A DNA stretch of 64,000 bases from Trochalopteron elliotii (Eukaryota > Chordata > Aves > Passeriformes > Leiothrichidae): NCBI GenBank assembly GCA_024734555.1, contig JANPWX010000214.1, forward strand, positions 349,672 through 413,671, given 5' to 3'. Position numbers and translations under genes: made by a program. Below are positions 13,093-26,429 of this stretch, in pieces (the first letter of the stretch is position 1; each line of letters begins with the position of its first letter). The notes below the pieces were generated by a model, which made no database searches, was not told the DNA's origin, and saw only the letters and a list, made by a program, of their open reading frames with translations.

Positions 13093-16000
13093 CTTAGGCT
13101 CTGAGCAGCACTGTTACCTATTCATGAAACATTTTCAAAAGACTTCTGTTACCCTTGCATTATAGAATTTTGTAGGAAATAAACTACCCTGCAACATTAA
13201 CAGAGAATGTAATCCTGGCCACAGAGGCCTTTAGGAAGCTTCAAAAAACACAGGCAGGACCTTACAGTCTCCAATGCATGCTCCAGTTTCTATTTTTTTT
13301 CTCATATAGCAGTGCAATGCTTCTGTATTTACTAAATTTTCCAAATGCTTTTTAAAATATTAGAGAGTCATCGTTTTATAAGTAATTTAAAGCCATTTCA
13401 TGCAATCTACTCATATTCAGAAACACAAGCTTCCTTGTTTAATTTTTGGTGAAGAATTATTTTGTCACAGTACAGTCCACCCACAATAAGGGGTAACGGC
13501 TCACTGTGCTGTCCAGGAGCTGGGCAAACTTACACAGTTCAAATTCTTGTTTCTCTTTGCCTTCCTTGGAAAATAAATCATCATCCAGTGTCTTGGAGAA
13601 TGACTGGCAGTCCTCTCAGCCTTAACCCTAGACAATGGACCTCCAATCTGTCAATCTCTGTGCTTGCCTGCAGGTTTCCACCCATCACTTTGCCTGGGAG
13701 CAGCAGGTTGGAAGCAGCTAATTTTACAGCCTCAGGTCCTTTCTATCGTTTGTGCATGCCCAGGGTGGCTTTAAAGTTTAGTTTTAAAAAGCCAAATTGC
13801 CAGCCTGTGGCAAGCCTGTCCTCTTGACAAGCACAGGGTTAGGGGTGGGTTCCACGTTACCCACTGCCAATGCAGCTGCTCTGGCACTGGGGCTTGTGAC
13901 CATCTTAAAACACCATCAGACCCAACCAGCTCTGGTACCACTAAGCACCAGAAATTGGCCACTGGGGTCCTGGGACTTCTGGAGTCAGCAGAAGACTTCA
14001 ACACAGTCAGGATTTCAACCACCAACCAAATTAGACAAGTAGTAGGAACTGACTTGTCTGGAGTTAGCTTGAAAGCACTTCCTATACTTGCAACTTCTAA
14101 TTTTATCATCATCTGCTGACATACACTGTCTTGATCTAGAGGAAGGCACTGCCCTAACAGCCAGCCCTGTGGTGTGCTGGCATGTTCACCTGTGCTGTAG
14201 CCCAGCCCCACTTGGCTGCCTGTGGTACTTGCAGCAGAGGCCTTGGCTGGAGGTGGTGGGACTGCACTCTCCTCAGTCCAGCACAGCATCCTCACATCAG
14301 CTTCCCCTGACTTTTAAAAAACCTTCTCACCGTCTTAGTTTTTATTGGAGTGGGATTGAGAAATAAAAGGATGAGAAATTTCTCTTCTCTTTGTTGGTCT
14401 CCACCAAAATTAACACTCCTCCTACGCTTCAGTCACACCTTCTTAGCAGCCAATTAATGCCTGAAATGTGAAAGCCTGACTTCATGCCCTGCCTTAATCT
14501 CTCTGACTCACTCATCCCCAAACCAGTCCACATACCTATGCTTTGAGCTTTTCTTTTGTCATCTTCATTATGTAAAATATCTTCTACAGAAAAGAAAATG
14601 TTTCTGGGCAGAAAGTTAACTGTGAAGCATAGCCAAGGTGTCTTTTATTAACAGCTTGGAATATTTAATTCCATATTGCTATTCAACTCTGCAGTTTGCC
14701 TCATTGATAAAAACATTACCGTTACAGACATATGATGGTAAAATGTGCATGAAGTATGATATAAGTATAAACATGAGAGGAAAAAGAAATATGAGAAAAT
14801 TAGGTACTGAGAATAGACACATATTCATGCCTTAGAAATGCAAGAAAACAAGATGAGAGGAAAACAGTTTTATTTAATGAGTTTATATATATTGGTTATT
14901 AAAATGCTTACATGAAAATGTGACTAGGAATGACTGTAATCGTATATAAAATAGTGTTTTATTGTACCAGCAGCTTTCTCCAGATAGCTAGCAACGAAGG
15001 GTGAAATATATCTCAACTGCTACCAATATATTATTAGTCTGCTTACAAATTTAACAATTTAATTGCACAGTCCTGCATCAGCTTGTCTCTTTTAAAAATA
15101 ATGACATTGAAGGTGAGAATGAAACAAATAATTTCATGTTGCTAAATGATTCACTATGGCAAAACTCTAAGGTCTGAATGCAACAGAAATACAGAGAAAT
15201 TACTGGAAAGACTAACAGAGAAATATTTCTTCTTAATGATGTCACATTTAGTGGCCCTCCTGCATTGGTACCAGTGTATTAGGTAAATCCTCCAGGTCTT
15301 CTAGGCCAGTGGAGCTTTGCATTATTGATGTCTGATGCTTACATCAGCTTTCTGTCCTTCTCCTGTCAAATTCAGGCTTCTATTAAGCAGTCAAATCTGC
15401 CATCACTGGAGGCCTTCTTGTGAGAAGAACCAGATCACAATTGTATGATGTAGGAAACAACTAGCTAGTTTGGAAACATTGTTCTTTCCGTGGAGAAAAA
15501 CTCATCAAGCTCAGAAGGGCCAGCACATGATACCTTTTATTTCCCTTTGCACCCAAGTACTGCAAACACATGGCAATGCTACCATTTGTCTCAGTGCACA
15601 GTTCAAAAATGCTTTACAGTCTGGAGTTGTGAGGGGAGAACTTTTTTTCTTCCATGGTAAGTGGCTATCTCAGCATCATGTGATATTGCAACATTTTTTA
15701 TGAAATATAGGTTTTCCTCCTTCTACTCCTTCAGCCAAATTCTTAAAAAGAGTCAGTGGAAGACACCTACAGAAAATCAGACATCTTCACCCCATCCCTT
15801 TTCCCAGTTTAGAAGAAACAAATTACAGTAAGTTAAACACACATGAACAAGTGGCAGTGGGAGTGCCTATTGTCCTGTCTCCTGCCATGGCTGTGTCTGC
15901 ACTGTGCATTTCAGCTCTTACCTCTGATCTCTTCTACTCACTGATAAGATGTTTTGAAATTAACCAACAGCATTTGGTCATCTTTCTCTTGCTTCTTTTC

Positions 16001-18015
16001 AGCCACAGAGATCTGTGTCTGGTCCCCAGGATTTGAGTGGAGGGAAGGCTGCATGGTCACAGTGTACTTCCCTGCTTCACCAAATCATCTGTGTGATGCA
16101 GGACAGCTGCCAGGCTGCCTCCATCTCTGCAAATACACCTTTAAGAAAACTGTCACACAGGATGAGAAACAAATTTATGACTTGATGAGACTGAAATGAG
16201 GGAATTTACACTGAGGAAAAGCCACAGCCATTGCAGAGTACTCCAGACTCAACTTCAGTCACTGTGCAGTGGCTGATGGGTGGTCAGGTTTAAGCTGGTT
16301 CTTTTCCCCATGCCTTTGCCTTACCCTCACCAACTTGTCACAGGCAAAATGGTACAAAAAGACAGAGCTGACTCAGTTTGCTGTATTCAGTGCACAAACA
16401 AGGTCCTGTTGGAAGGCAGTGTGAGAGCACCTCAATCTCCAGCTGCCCCGTGGCTGGCTGTGATGGACTCTTTGCCAGGGGCTTGACAAATGTCTGGGGC
16501 AAAGGAAGAATGCTTCTAGAAATGAAGTGAGGTATGGAGGGAGTTAAGGGCCAAGTGGGCTCCAAATACAACTTGGATCAAACCAACTTTGACTGATCTT
16601 CCAGCTATGCTAGACAGGAGTGTGGTTACAATCTCCATGTGTTTGTGATATGTAATTTCTCCATTTCTGAGATGAATATGGGGCATTAATTCTTGAATAA
16701 ATTTTTGTTGAGAACCTTACCTGTGTAAAAAAATGGCAAGTTCAGTAGATTAAATAGTCCCCAGAAAAAGCACATTAGTTTTAACATGATTTGGTTGATC
16801 AGAAATTAAATTGTGGAGGGACACATACATAGTTTTTCTTTCCTCGATACAAATTCATTCAAGTCAATTTAAATAGATTTTAAAAAAACCTCTTTCTCTT
16901 ATCACTGAACTGAAAATCCATTACTCCTCATTTAAGTCTCTTCATTCTTATTTCTAATTTTTTTTCCTCTTCATTTATTAATGAAGTAGATATGCTTTCT
17001 TATTTGAGCAGAGCATAGTAATTACCCAGTTACTGATGCCTCTTTTAATGTATGATAGTCATGTCTACAAATTGAAATTTATCTCCGAAAATGTGTGCAG
17101 GTCAGAAACCCTTTCTTTAGCCCTGTAGTAATTTCTAATGGTTTGGCAGCACCTTACTTGTCTAGAAAGCAGATGAACACCCAACATTGGGCATCACCTG
17201 CAACAGTGCATGAGGACCTGGCAGGATACTGCAAAGATGGGCAGAAGCTGGTTCCTCCCACTCCAGCCGACCCCAAAAACAACTCCTTGTTTGGGCAACT
17301 CCTTGGCTGGGAGGTGAAAAGGGAACATGTGAGCCCTGCCCTGGGAAAGGTCCCTGAGAAATGGCTGTGACTTTGCAGCAGCAGTGACAATCCAAGTTTC
17401 TACTTGGCATTTTCCTGTGAGGCCCCATTTAGTCTCTGGGCTCAGCTGATTTGTTAGGTGTCACAAATGGCATTGAAACAGATGGACATTTGTTTAGGCA
17501 GCCAAGACATCCTGTAAATCATGTTGCCCATAAACTGTCCAAGTCCATTTGCAGTCAGTAGGAATTTTGTCATAGACTTGGGCAGGGCTGGATGAAAGTC
17601 AGCTTGTGTTGGTGGAGAGGGGTGAGATTCACAGCCACCTTCCTTCAACACATATCTGTCAGTAGCTGGGGCTACAGGGGTATTTTATCACCTGTTCGTA
17701 ACTGCCCTGGATGAATTTTCAACTTGAGTCAGGGTGAGAGAGCATCCAAGATCATCCAGCTGGAAATATCAATTGGAGTCATCACCAGCAGGATCTGACT
17801 TCTGTATTTTATCCAAGACTAGACCGGGACTGTGTTTTGATGTGCAACATCAGTGCCTGTCTCCCTTCTCCAAACCCAAGGGAAATTGTGCTCCCTGTCC
17901 TGCTACCTTGGTCCTACACCCATCCCTACCTTCTCCCTCCCAGCGCCCTGAAGCCATTGCAGGGAGACTGTCAACTCCCTGCCCTGTTTTATCTGGCTAA
18001 AATCCTGTAATAGCT

Positions 18016-18067
18016 AGACCAACTGACAAATTTGAAATACAAGACCAACTGACAAATTTGAAACAAA
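18016..18067. repeat. 26-bp tandem duplication
   Basis: AGACCAACTGACAAATTTGA starts at 18016 and recurs at 18042, so the period is 26 bp with two copies identical over 22 bases. Perfect identity suggests a recent duplication. Non-coding. Confidence 0.85.
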
Positions 18068-18599
18068 TGCAGCAGACCGAGTTTGTTTCCCTACTCCTGA
18101 TTTTAAGGAGTCAAGATGAGCACCCAGACTATTCCTCCACCAGAACTGCTGGGAGTGAATCCAAACTCATCCCCTTCACTCTCTCTTCCTCTTTTTACTT
18201 TGTTACATTCAAATTTCAGTCACAATCTGGATTTCTGGTTCTATCCTGTCTCATGGTACTGAGATTTGAGAACTTTCTAGGAAATTTCTGCTGCATTTTG
18301 CAACAGTTAATGATCAAGGAGACAACCAACTCTGTGGTTCAGCAGGACAGCAGCAGTCTGGGGAGCTGGCAGGTCAGCAGGTCACTGCGTTTGCCAAAGG
18401 AGGGAAATAAATACAGCTCCTTACATCTGTTATAACACTGAGATTGCCTGAGCTCTCTATAGCTTTCTTGCTACAGTGGATTTCCTAAAAATTAACTTCA
18501 TGCTGATCCACAGCGCAGTCTTGAAAACTGCCACTGAAAGGCATTGCAGTTAGTCACAGATCAACCCAGGGCTGCTGCCTTGAGGCACAGAAAAATACA

Positions 18600-19221
18600 G
18601 CAGGTGGGTCTCAAGGAGAGTCCCTGGTCCATGCCTCTGCTCCAAGTGGGATCATCTGTTTCTTGCTTAACATTTGTCCACCCTGTTCTAAAAACCTCCA
18701 ACACCCCATGGTTTCCCAAGGTAATCTGTTTTGAGGCTTTATTTGCTTTCACAATGAAAAATCTGCTTCTAATATTGATTTGTATCTTTCCTGCTGGAGT
18801 TTGAGCAACATGTTTCTTTTCTGAGCCTTCATGACCACAGAGAAATAAAAATCCCTCCTTTCTGCAGTAGTCTTCTAGATATTAGAGAACTTTCATCATG
18901 AATTTGACATGTTTTTTAGGCAGCTAGTTCAACTTTTACTATTTCCTTGAAGATTATATGGTTTTAGATTGCTAATAATTATTACTCTCTTCTTAGTATC
19001 TTCCTGGAAGTGTGATGCCTAAAACTGAATATTATGTCCTTGTTGAGGCTGTTCCAGTCCTCACTGTTGACTAGGTCTGAGGGATGACTCAGTGCAAGCC
19101 ATTTTCCCACTCATATATTCCAGGCTGACTGTGTACTTTTTCTCTCTGATAAAACATTGTTCAGCAATAATTGAGACCCTTTTTTGAAAGGCTGTTACAT
19201 AAAGCACCTTCAATCTATGAA
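18600..19221 (-). mobile_element. Ancient CR1/L3-like LINE, 3'-side fragment
   Basis: Read on the plus strand, this stretch follows the antisense of old amniote CR1/L3-type LINEs. Landmarks in order are TAAAAACCTCCAACACC, GAAAAATCTGCTTCTAATAT, CTTCCTGGAAGTGTGATGCC and TTGTTGAGGCTGTTCCAG. The element therefore lies on the minus strand. It is heavily diverged and has no usable frame. The same element resumes at 20318, beyond the LTR-like insertion. Identification is from memory of the family; boundaries are approximate. Confidence 0.65.
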
Positions 19222-20317
19222 TGTGATTACTGGCAAGGCTTTGGTAGCGGGGGGGGCTACAGGGGTGGCTTCTGTGAGAAGCTGCCAGAAGCTTCCTCAC
19301 GTCCCACAGAAAAAATACCAGCTGGCTCCAAGAGGAACCCACCACTGCCCAACCCTGAGACCATCAGTGGTGGTGGTAGAGCCTCTGGAATAAGATATTT
19401 AAGAAGGGGAAAAACAATGGTGGAGAGAGGAGTGAGAATATGTGAGAACAACTCTGCAGACACCAAGGTCAGTGCAGAAGGAGGGGCAGGAGGTGGTGCA
19501 GGAGCCAGAGGAGAGATTCCCCTGCCCCATGGTGAGACCATGGTGAAGCAGCTATGCCCCTGCAGCTCATGGAAGGCCACGGGGGAGCAGAGATCCCCCC
19601 ACAGCCTGTAGAGAACCCCACCCTGGAGCAGGTGGACTCACCTGAAGGAGGCTGTGACCCTGTGGGAAGATAGTGCTGGGTCAGGCTCCTGGCAGAACCT
19701 GTTGACTTGTGGAGAGGAGCCCACGATGGAGCAGGTTTTCTGGCAGGATTTATGATCCTGTGGGGCACTCACCCTGGAGCAGCCTATTCCCAAAGGGCTG
19801 CACCCCATGGTAGGGACCCACACTGGAGCACTTCATGAAGAACTGTAGCGTGTGGGAAGGACTCAAATTGCAGAAGCTGGTGGAGGATTGTTTCCTGTGG
19901 GTGCAACCCCATAGGGGAGCTGGGGAAGAGTGTGAGGAATTCTCCCCCAAGGAGAAAGGAATGGCAGAGGCAACATGATGACTGAAGTTCCCCACCCCAC
20001 TGTGCTACTGCGGGGAGGAGGTAGAGCAAATCTGAAGTGAAGTTAAGTCCAGGAAGAAGGGAGAGAGGAGGGAAAGGTGTTTTAAGATTTAGTTTTTATT
20101 TTCTCATTCTCTTATTCTGATTTGATTGGTAATAATTAAGGTAATTTTTGCCAAGGTATGTCTGTTTTGCCAGTGATGGTAACTGGTGAGTGATCTCTCC
20201 CCATCCTTACCTCAACCCATAAGCCTTTTGTTAAATTTTCTCTCCCCTGCCTAGCTGAGGAGGGGAGTGCTAGAGTGGCTTTGGTGTCCAGTGTCCAGCC
20301 AGGGTAAACTCACCACA
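19222..20317 (+). mobile_element. Solo LTR-like endogenous retroelement repeat
   Basis: About 1.1 kb beginning near TGTGATTACTGGCAAGG and ending CAGCCAGGGTAAACTCACCACA-type with terminal CA. The text matches an interspersed LTR-like repeat common in bird genomes. Signature stretches are CTACAGGGGTGGCTTCTGTG, GGTGTTTTAAGATTTAGTTT and GTGAGTGATCTCTCCCCATC. The middle contains imperfect ~49-bp units marked by (C/A)TGGAGCA at 19623, 19726, 19774 and 19823. I see no internal gag, pol or env region, so it is a solo copy. Short frames within it are shadows. I saw no clear target-site duplication, and the 5' end is uncertain. Family name not assigned. Confidence 0.65.
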
Positions 20318-20700
20318 GTCCTGCTTGAAGTGATACCTTTCACTTGCATTTACTGAAACTCATCCTATATTTTCATCGTATTTTTCCAGGTTGTTAAGAT
20401 TGGTTTGAATTCAGCTGTTGCCTTTCTTCTGTTCTTCCCAGGCTTCTGCTCCTCCTTGCACCACATCATCAAGTCACTTGATAGACAGAGTCTGTATTTC
20501 ACAGTCTGAGTCTTTAGTGAGGAACTGGACAAAATCAGGTCTGGGACAGACTTATGCAGAGCTGTTCTCTGTGCCACCTACAGAAAACTCTCTGGGTACA
20601 TTTATTAGCCAGTTTTTGCCAACCCCAACACAGCTTCACTCAGATTACATGTCCACAGAAGGGATTAAGAGCATTTCTTACCCCTATATGCACCAATGAA
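20318..20700 (-). mobile_element. Ancient CR1/L3-like LINE, 5'-side fragment
   Basis: Continues the antisense LINE interrupted at 19221. Landmarks are CTTGCATTTACTGAAACTCA, CAGGTTGTTAAGATTGGTTT, GAGGAACTGGACAAAATCAG, TCTGGGACAGACTTATGCAG and TTAGCCAGTTTTTGCCAACC. Their order is the one expected for a single element read from 3' to 5', so the two fragments once were contiguous. The sequence is strongly decayed. Boundaries are approximate. Confidence 0.6.
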
Positions 20701-20987
20701 CACTTTATTGGAGTGCTGGTGTGGGTTCAGATCTCATTGGACAAAATTAGATTTGGATCTGAGACCTCATGATGTTATTTTTGAAAGTCCCAACCACCAA
20801 AACACTGAATGAGTGAAGACACCTTCTCTGCGAGCCTTTCTTGACCTTCAGACTATTAAGACTATTTTTGCTGCTTCTTGTCTTCTTGTAGCAGTTCTTC
20901 ATGAGCATCAACTTTAAGTTAGTTCATGTTCAGTGACTGTGTAGCAATACAGCAGAGGATAATGGCCAACACAGTCCACTGCTGTGT

Positions 20988-21091
20988 CTTGGGGTCATGG
21001 TTTAGTAGTGGACTTGTCAGTGTTAGGTTAATGATTGGAATAAATGATCTTAGAGGTTTTTTCCAATCAAACTGATTTGATGATTCTATGA
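20988..21091 (+). mobile_element. CR1 LINE 3'-end fragment
   Basis: CTTGGGGTCATGGTTTAGTA at the start, then GGTTAATGATTGGAATAAAT, GATCTTAGAGGTTTTTTCCA and the terminal TGATTCTATGA. This is the standard avian CR1 3' end with its octamer-type tail. It is a short, 5'-truncated copy that may extend somewhat further upstream. Confidence 0.75.
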
Positions 21092-24000
21092 GTACCAAGA
21101 AGGCTCTGTTACAGCCTGCAGAATGATGTCCTTGTGCATGACTTCAGGGTATTTTTTGTGCATACGCAAGAGATAGCAGGAGTATTTTTTTAATTGTAAT
21201 GTCCTCTGTGATGCAGAAGTCAAACTTGGTGCAGCATTGGTGTTGTCTGCTTGGATTAGACCTTGTGGTGACCTATCCTGCCAAATGTGTTCAGTTTTCC
21301 ATAGAAGTGGTTTAGCTGGTTCACTCTAAAAACAAGCTTGAGAGCAAGCGAGGCTGCCTACAATGTGAGCAAAGTGGAGGCTTTCTGTGCAGGAAATGTG
21401 AAGGCTAGTGATCAATAGCTGCAATTTATTTAAGAGTCACTGCCATTAAATTGCTTTCAAGCACTGTAATACATCAGTAATTTCAGCTGTGTTACAACTG
21501 AGGCATCTACAATCAGCTCCAATCACTGGAAGGCTTTTGGAGTTTGATTATTTTTATCTCTTCTTTCATAATGACTGTAGCTAAACTAGCAGAAGAAAAG
21601 GAGAAAGTGATTGCAAATTGTCATCTATAGAAGACAAAGTCTGTCACAGTGGCAAAAAAAGGGCAGGCTGTTTCAATGCCAATGGCAGTGGTGAGATGAT
21701 CCATGCATACCTCTTGGGCGCCAGTGTCATTTCAACAGTACATGATTTGCTTGTAGATTTTTCTGCAACACCAGCTCAGAGAAACACAAAATAAGAGAAA
21801 TGGTAAAGGGAGAAATGAATCAACACAAACTGAACTGTGATATGCACAAACAAGGCCCTAAGTGTGTGCCTGAACTGACAATTTTGACCACTACCATAAA
21901 TTGTACGTATTTTGTGTTTATTCCAATATGATTGTTTCTTTCAGCTACTGACATCTATTGAAGTTTTAGTAAATGTGAGATGTAATCTGTTTGGTTAAGC
22001 AAGGAAAACACTTCTGTAGTAGTCAGTATTGTAACAATTTATATTGAAGGTAAAAGGACAGGGTGAGATACGGAGGAACTTGCACTATATCATAACACTG
22101 CCTTTTGCCATTTGCTGTTGGATATGAATTCCTGAGGCAGTTTATTAATTCCTGTAATCTTAAAACAGGAAACACTTTTTTTTTAATCCAAAGTCATTAC
22201 AGAAAATAACACAACGATAAACTTCTAGTCTAAAAATTTATATTAAAGCATCTATTCAGAACTGTCATGAATCTCACTGAGTTGTAGGATCTTACTTATG
22301 ACAGTCTGCATTTTATTCATGTCCTGCTCATTAGTATCGCTATTAATACAGTTTAATTCTAAATCTCCCAAATTTAATATAGATAGACTTATCTGGAGTA
22401 GCAGCCCAAACTGTTGGTGCAAGAGCCCATAACCACAGGATAAGGTATGGGGATTCATACCTCATTTCTGTGTTGTGATCCCAGAAGGGAAGTAGGTGCC
22501 TGCTGCAGAAGGAAGGTGCACAGTCCCACCTGTTCCAGGAATCCTCTCTGCAGGCACTGTGCAGAGCTGTTGTCCTTGTCTCTGAGCTTTCTGCAGCCAT
22601 GAGGGTTTATCATGCTGGTTAAACAGGCTGGGGGAAGTCATGCATCTGGGAACTGGTGAAAAGAAACTACCTACATCCCAAAGTCAACTTCATTGAAAGA
22701 GAAATCCAAACAGAGAATTGCCTAAAAGCTTCATATTTTATTTCCTGAATCTCTCTTGGTCAGAAGGAAATGCTGGTGAAGGAGAAAAATCATCATGTGA
22801 CACAAAGTCGTGAGAAAAGTTCTGTACCCCAAGTCCTTTCCATGCTTTCCAGTCTGGAGCTGACAGTGTTACAGCTTTTACTGCTGCCAGGCTTGGGATT
22901 CTGCTGGCTGCCAGTGCAATACAAACAGGGAAATTAGCTGGAGCTGTTTGGCAGGGACTGTTGGAGTCACTTTCCACAGCAGGCACTGGCCACCAGCAAA
23001 GGAGCAGCTGGGGAGCTCTGCTGAGCAGTCCTGGTGTGTGCAGTCCCCAGCCACACGGCCCCATCCCTCTTTATAGACTGCCTTTAAACAGCTGTGGGCT
23101 GCAGCTAACTGTTTTAACACAAACCATTTCCTTTAAGCTTCTCGGAACAACAGAAACATGTTTGCATCAAGTCCCAACATCTCTTCTTCCAGAACCACTT
23201 TCATTACCAGGACAGAGGAGGATGGGTAGGAAAATAGTAGTCCATCATGCAGGGAGTGTAGAAGTGGAAGAAAATGGAAATTTACTAATACAGTTTTATA
23301 TAAAATAATAAAATTTTCCAGGGTAATGGGACAAATTAAGTACACCTACTCTTATACGCCCTGTCCCACTTGTTAGTTTAATGTTTGTATCTTTCTGTTG
23401 CTATATAATTAAAATCTGACATGGATTTACTGTCCAGTGCAGGTCAGATGTCAGTAACACACTAGATCCTGTAATGCGAAAGCTAGTGTTTTAGAAACAA
23501 TTCCTTTCTATGGAAGGTGAGGACTCCTTTAGAAATTTCACATACTGCAGAGCAGTGCTTTGAACTTGCCCTTCCTGATCATTGGTCACAGATGTGTGAA
23601 AAATTATCCCTAAGGGATTACAGGTCACTTTTAGGCTAAAAGTGAGTACTCTAGAGGACTGGGATTAAGCCATCTGGGTTAACATTATGGAAGTTAGGTA
23701 TTTGAATGCTTTTGGAATTCTCAGCATCAGTAATCAGCTGGAGTGAGAACATACACAGGGAGAGCTGCTGCAGAGTAGTGGGAGAATGGGAGGTTTCCAT
23801 CCTTGCTTGACTTGTGGCTTTTCTCTGTCTGGAGAAAATAGCCTTTGCTCAGTTCATGAAATGGGAATTTATAGAACAGGATTTTTTTCATCTTCACTTG
23901 CAATGCAAGAATTTCAGCAGCAAGGCTTTTATTCTATTACAAAAAGAGGTAGATATTCCTTTTCTTCTAATCTCAGACCCAGTTTCTTGCTCTGAAGTAC

Positions 24001-26404
24001 AGTGTAAAATCTATACACCTGCATCCTACAATGCTGTAATGAACAGTGCCATGACCTGTAGGTCTTCTGTCTTTTCAGTGAAAAGCAAAGTCAGGTCTGT
24101 AATTCTTCCAGCTGCAGCACTTGGCTTTCCCTTGATGCCTGAATTGGTCTCTTTAGTTAGGTTGGCCAGGTAGAAACAGGATAGATGGTTCAGACACTGT
24201 AGGACTCAGACATTAGCACAGTAAAGACAGAGTTTTCTGGCTTTGTATGGGACTTGCTTTCGATCCAGAATGAATTTCTTCTTGGCAGTTAGCCTGGCTA
24301 AGTCAGATAAACATACACATTTTCTTGAGCTCTGCCTTGCTTTGTCCATTCCTTAGCCACTCTGACATGTTAAACCTGCCTTCCTTGGAGATGTAGGCTG
24401 TTGGGGAGGCGAGGGGTTCTCTCTTGGTCCTGCCTGGAGGCTATTTGCTGAACGAGCAGCATCCACAAAGAGCCAAAGTCATCAAGAGTCAATGACCATA
24501 CCAGCCATGTACTTGGATAGTCCATTTTGTGTCATCAGACTAATGACTCAGATGGACTGAGAACTCCTTCAGCCTCTCATCTGCCCCTGAGCCTCTCTCA
24601 TGGCTGACAATGTGGCATCAGGGCCAAGGATTTGCAGAGGCTGCACAAGAGCCCACCTACACTGTTTTTTTCTGCATTGACCCTCCCCCCAGCAAATATT
24701 AACTACTGGGTATTGAGGCAAGTCAGTCACTTTTACAAGCCCAAGCTTCATCCACTCCTGTGACAGTAGTGCTCAAGAAGGCTAAACCAGTGCTCCCCTC
24801 CCCAGTGCCATTTGGAGAGCTTCACTGGATTAAGGACAGTAATTTACTCCCACAAGTTCTCCCTCTGTTTCCTTACAGATCTCCTAGCTGGCCTCTGTGC
24901 AGGCATTCAGCACAGGTGTTAATATTAAATTCTGCTAGAGACTTAAAGAAATTATAGAAAAAAATCCCATTTCAGGCATGAGTTTTCAGACTGCTGTGGC
25001 TTTAACAGCATAGTTTATTTCTCCGCTGCTGGTATTGCACTGGGCGCTGCAGAAGGTGGAAAAGAAATAGAGCAGTTTGGTGGCAGATTTTGAAGGGAGG
25101 TGGCCTTGGGCCAGAAGAGACATAGAAGATAAAAATCTCAAGTTTTTGTATTGGTTGTTTTGTCTTTTTTACTTCATAGCTGTTTTAAATTGTTGCCATT
25201 GTATAGTCTGTGCTGTCCTGGCAAGTGCCATGACTGCTTTCACTGTTGTCCTGAAGGCTGATATGAGTCTATGGTTAATTTGGGGATAAGTACTTGTGAA
25301 ATAAAAAGACAAAACAGAGCATAGAAAAATTTTGGCTGTCTGAGGAGAAAAAAAGCAACTAAATCCATCTTGGAAAGATAAGGTGCAGAAATACCAGATG
25401 GCAGATTTACCCTGCTGTATGCTGGTGCTGAGTACTGCCTCCAAAAAAGGTCTGGAGTACTGACTCAGAAAAGGTCTGGTGGTGGAGTTGATATTTCTAT
25501 GTTACAGTAGTGAACAGAATGCATCTTGTACTGAAAAAATGAAAAAATCCAGGGGACATAAGTTCCAATTAAACATTCTCTTTATTGGGGCCTTGCTCCG
25601 AAATGGCACAAGTGATGAACGCTTAGAGTGCTCATCAGTGCTGCTAATGAAAAGACCCAGAGTCACATGTTACACTTTTATTTGGATTTAGATCAACATC
25701 ACAGATAAGATACTTTGGTCAAACACAAGAACAGATTGCTATGCCACTCCTTCCTGGCTGCAATAAGTACAGTAACGTGTAAAAAAAAAAAAATCTGTTG
25801 GTTCTCCTGGAACACCAAATGTAAATCTTGGATTGGCACATACATCTAATAAATATGCTGTTTGCACTTAGCACTTTAAAACATAATTTGCACATGCAAG
25901 ATGTAACCGGGCTACTGATCACCTTCTTCAATTGTCCCTGTCTATTTTGACTTTGCAAGTTCTTTGCTTGCCTTTCTCCCAGCAAGAAAAAAGAATAGAA
26001 TTTGCTGCTCTACTCAGTATTTCAGTGATTAATCTGCTGATTTCGACACGTTTAGCAGAGGTCACATTGAGGCCTTCCTGACAGAATGGGTATCTCCTCT
26101 ACAGCTTGGCTCGAAACACTATGCAGGAGCAATGGAAGTCCACTGAAGTGAGGTGAGGGGCGTGCCCAGAAGCTGACGAGGAGAGGTTAACACCAAGCAA
26201 AGATACAGTAGAGGGACAGGCGTGAATGCAGTTCTTACAATATCAAGAGTCAATACTACTACCACACAAATAATGACATATCAATAATATATTGTACAAG
26301 CTTATACAGCAACACATGTTGATTTGCAACATTGTACAGTTTAAATCTAAAGTGCACAGCCTCAATCTGAGGTGACAAAACAGTACTATCAATATAATAA
26401 AGGC
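21092..26404. other. Intergenic DNA, no gene recognised
   Basis: Between the CR1 tail and the likely GAD2 3' end. I see no exon, RNA gene or large repeat. Open frames are short and without motifs. There is an A13 run near 25780. Confidence 0.55.
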
Positions 26405-26423
26405 AACACAATTACAGACACTA

Positions 26424-26429
26424 TTTATT
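26424..26429 (-). terminator. Candidate GAD2 poly(A) signal AATAAA
   Basis: Reads AATAAA on the minus strand inside AAATAAATA. A GU-rich stretch follows within about 25 nt (GTGTCTGTAATTGTGTTGCC), as expected for a downstream element. It is the first canonical hexamer I see after the GAD2 stop, about 1.56 kb away. No transcript evidence is available. Confidence 0.4.

Larger units (their letters stand above)
1..18599. other. Intergenic DNA downstream of GAD2, no gene recognised
   Basis: I see no exon with a recognisable protein and no RNA gene. Open frames on both strands are short (under about 175 codons), lack family motifs and look like chance. Composition is AT-rich with scattered homopolymers. 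The content beyond unique sequence is simple repeats (AT/GT near 3741-3780, TG near 7956-8010, AT at 13061-13092), a pyrimidine-rich tract near 1640-1735 and a 26-bp tandem duplication at 18016. In mammals the next gene downstream of GAD2 is APBB1IP; none of its exons was recognised here. Confidence 0.6.

Noticed and set aside
13771..14295. 174-codon minus-strand open frame
   Set aside because: No recognisable family, no splice or promoter context, and low-complexity residue use. Probably chance.
1..18599. Exons of APBB1IP or another neighbour downstream of GAD2
   Set aside because: No exon of the expected protein families was recognised. In mammals the neighbour is over 100 kb away, so absence is expected.
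19171..19611. 146-codon plus-strand open frame rich in Gly
   Set aside because: Lies across the LINE boundary and within the LTR-like repeat. It is not a retroviral protein and shows no known motif.
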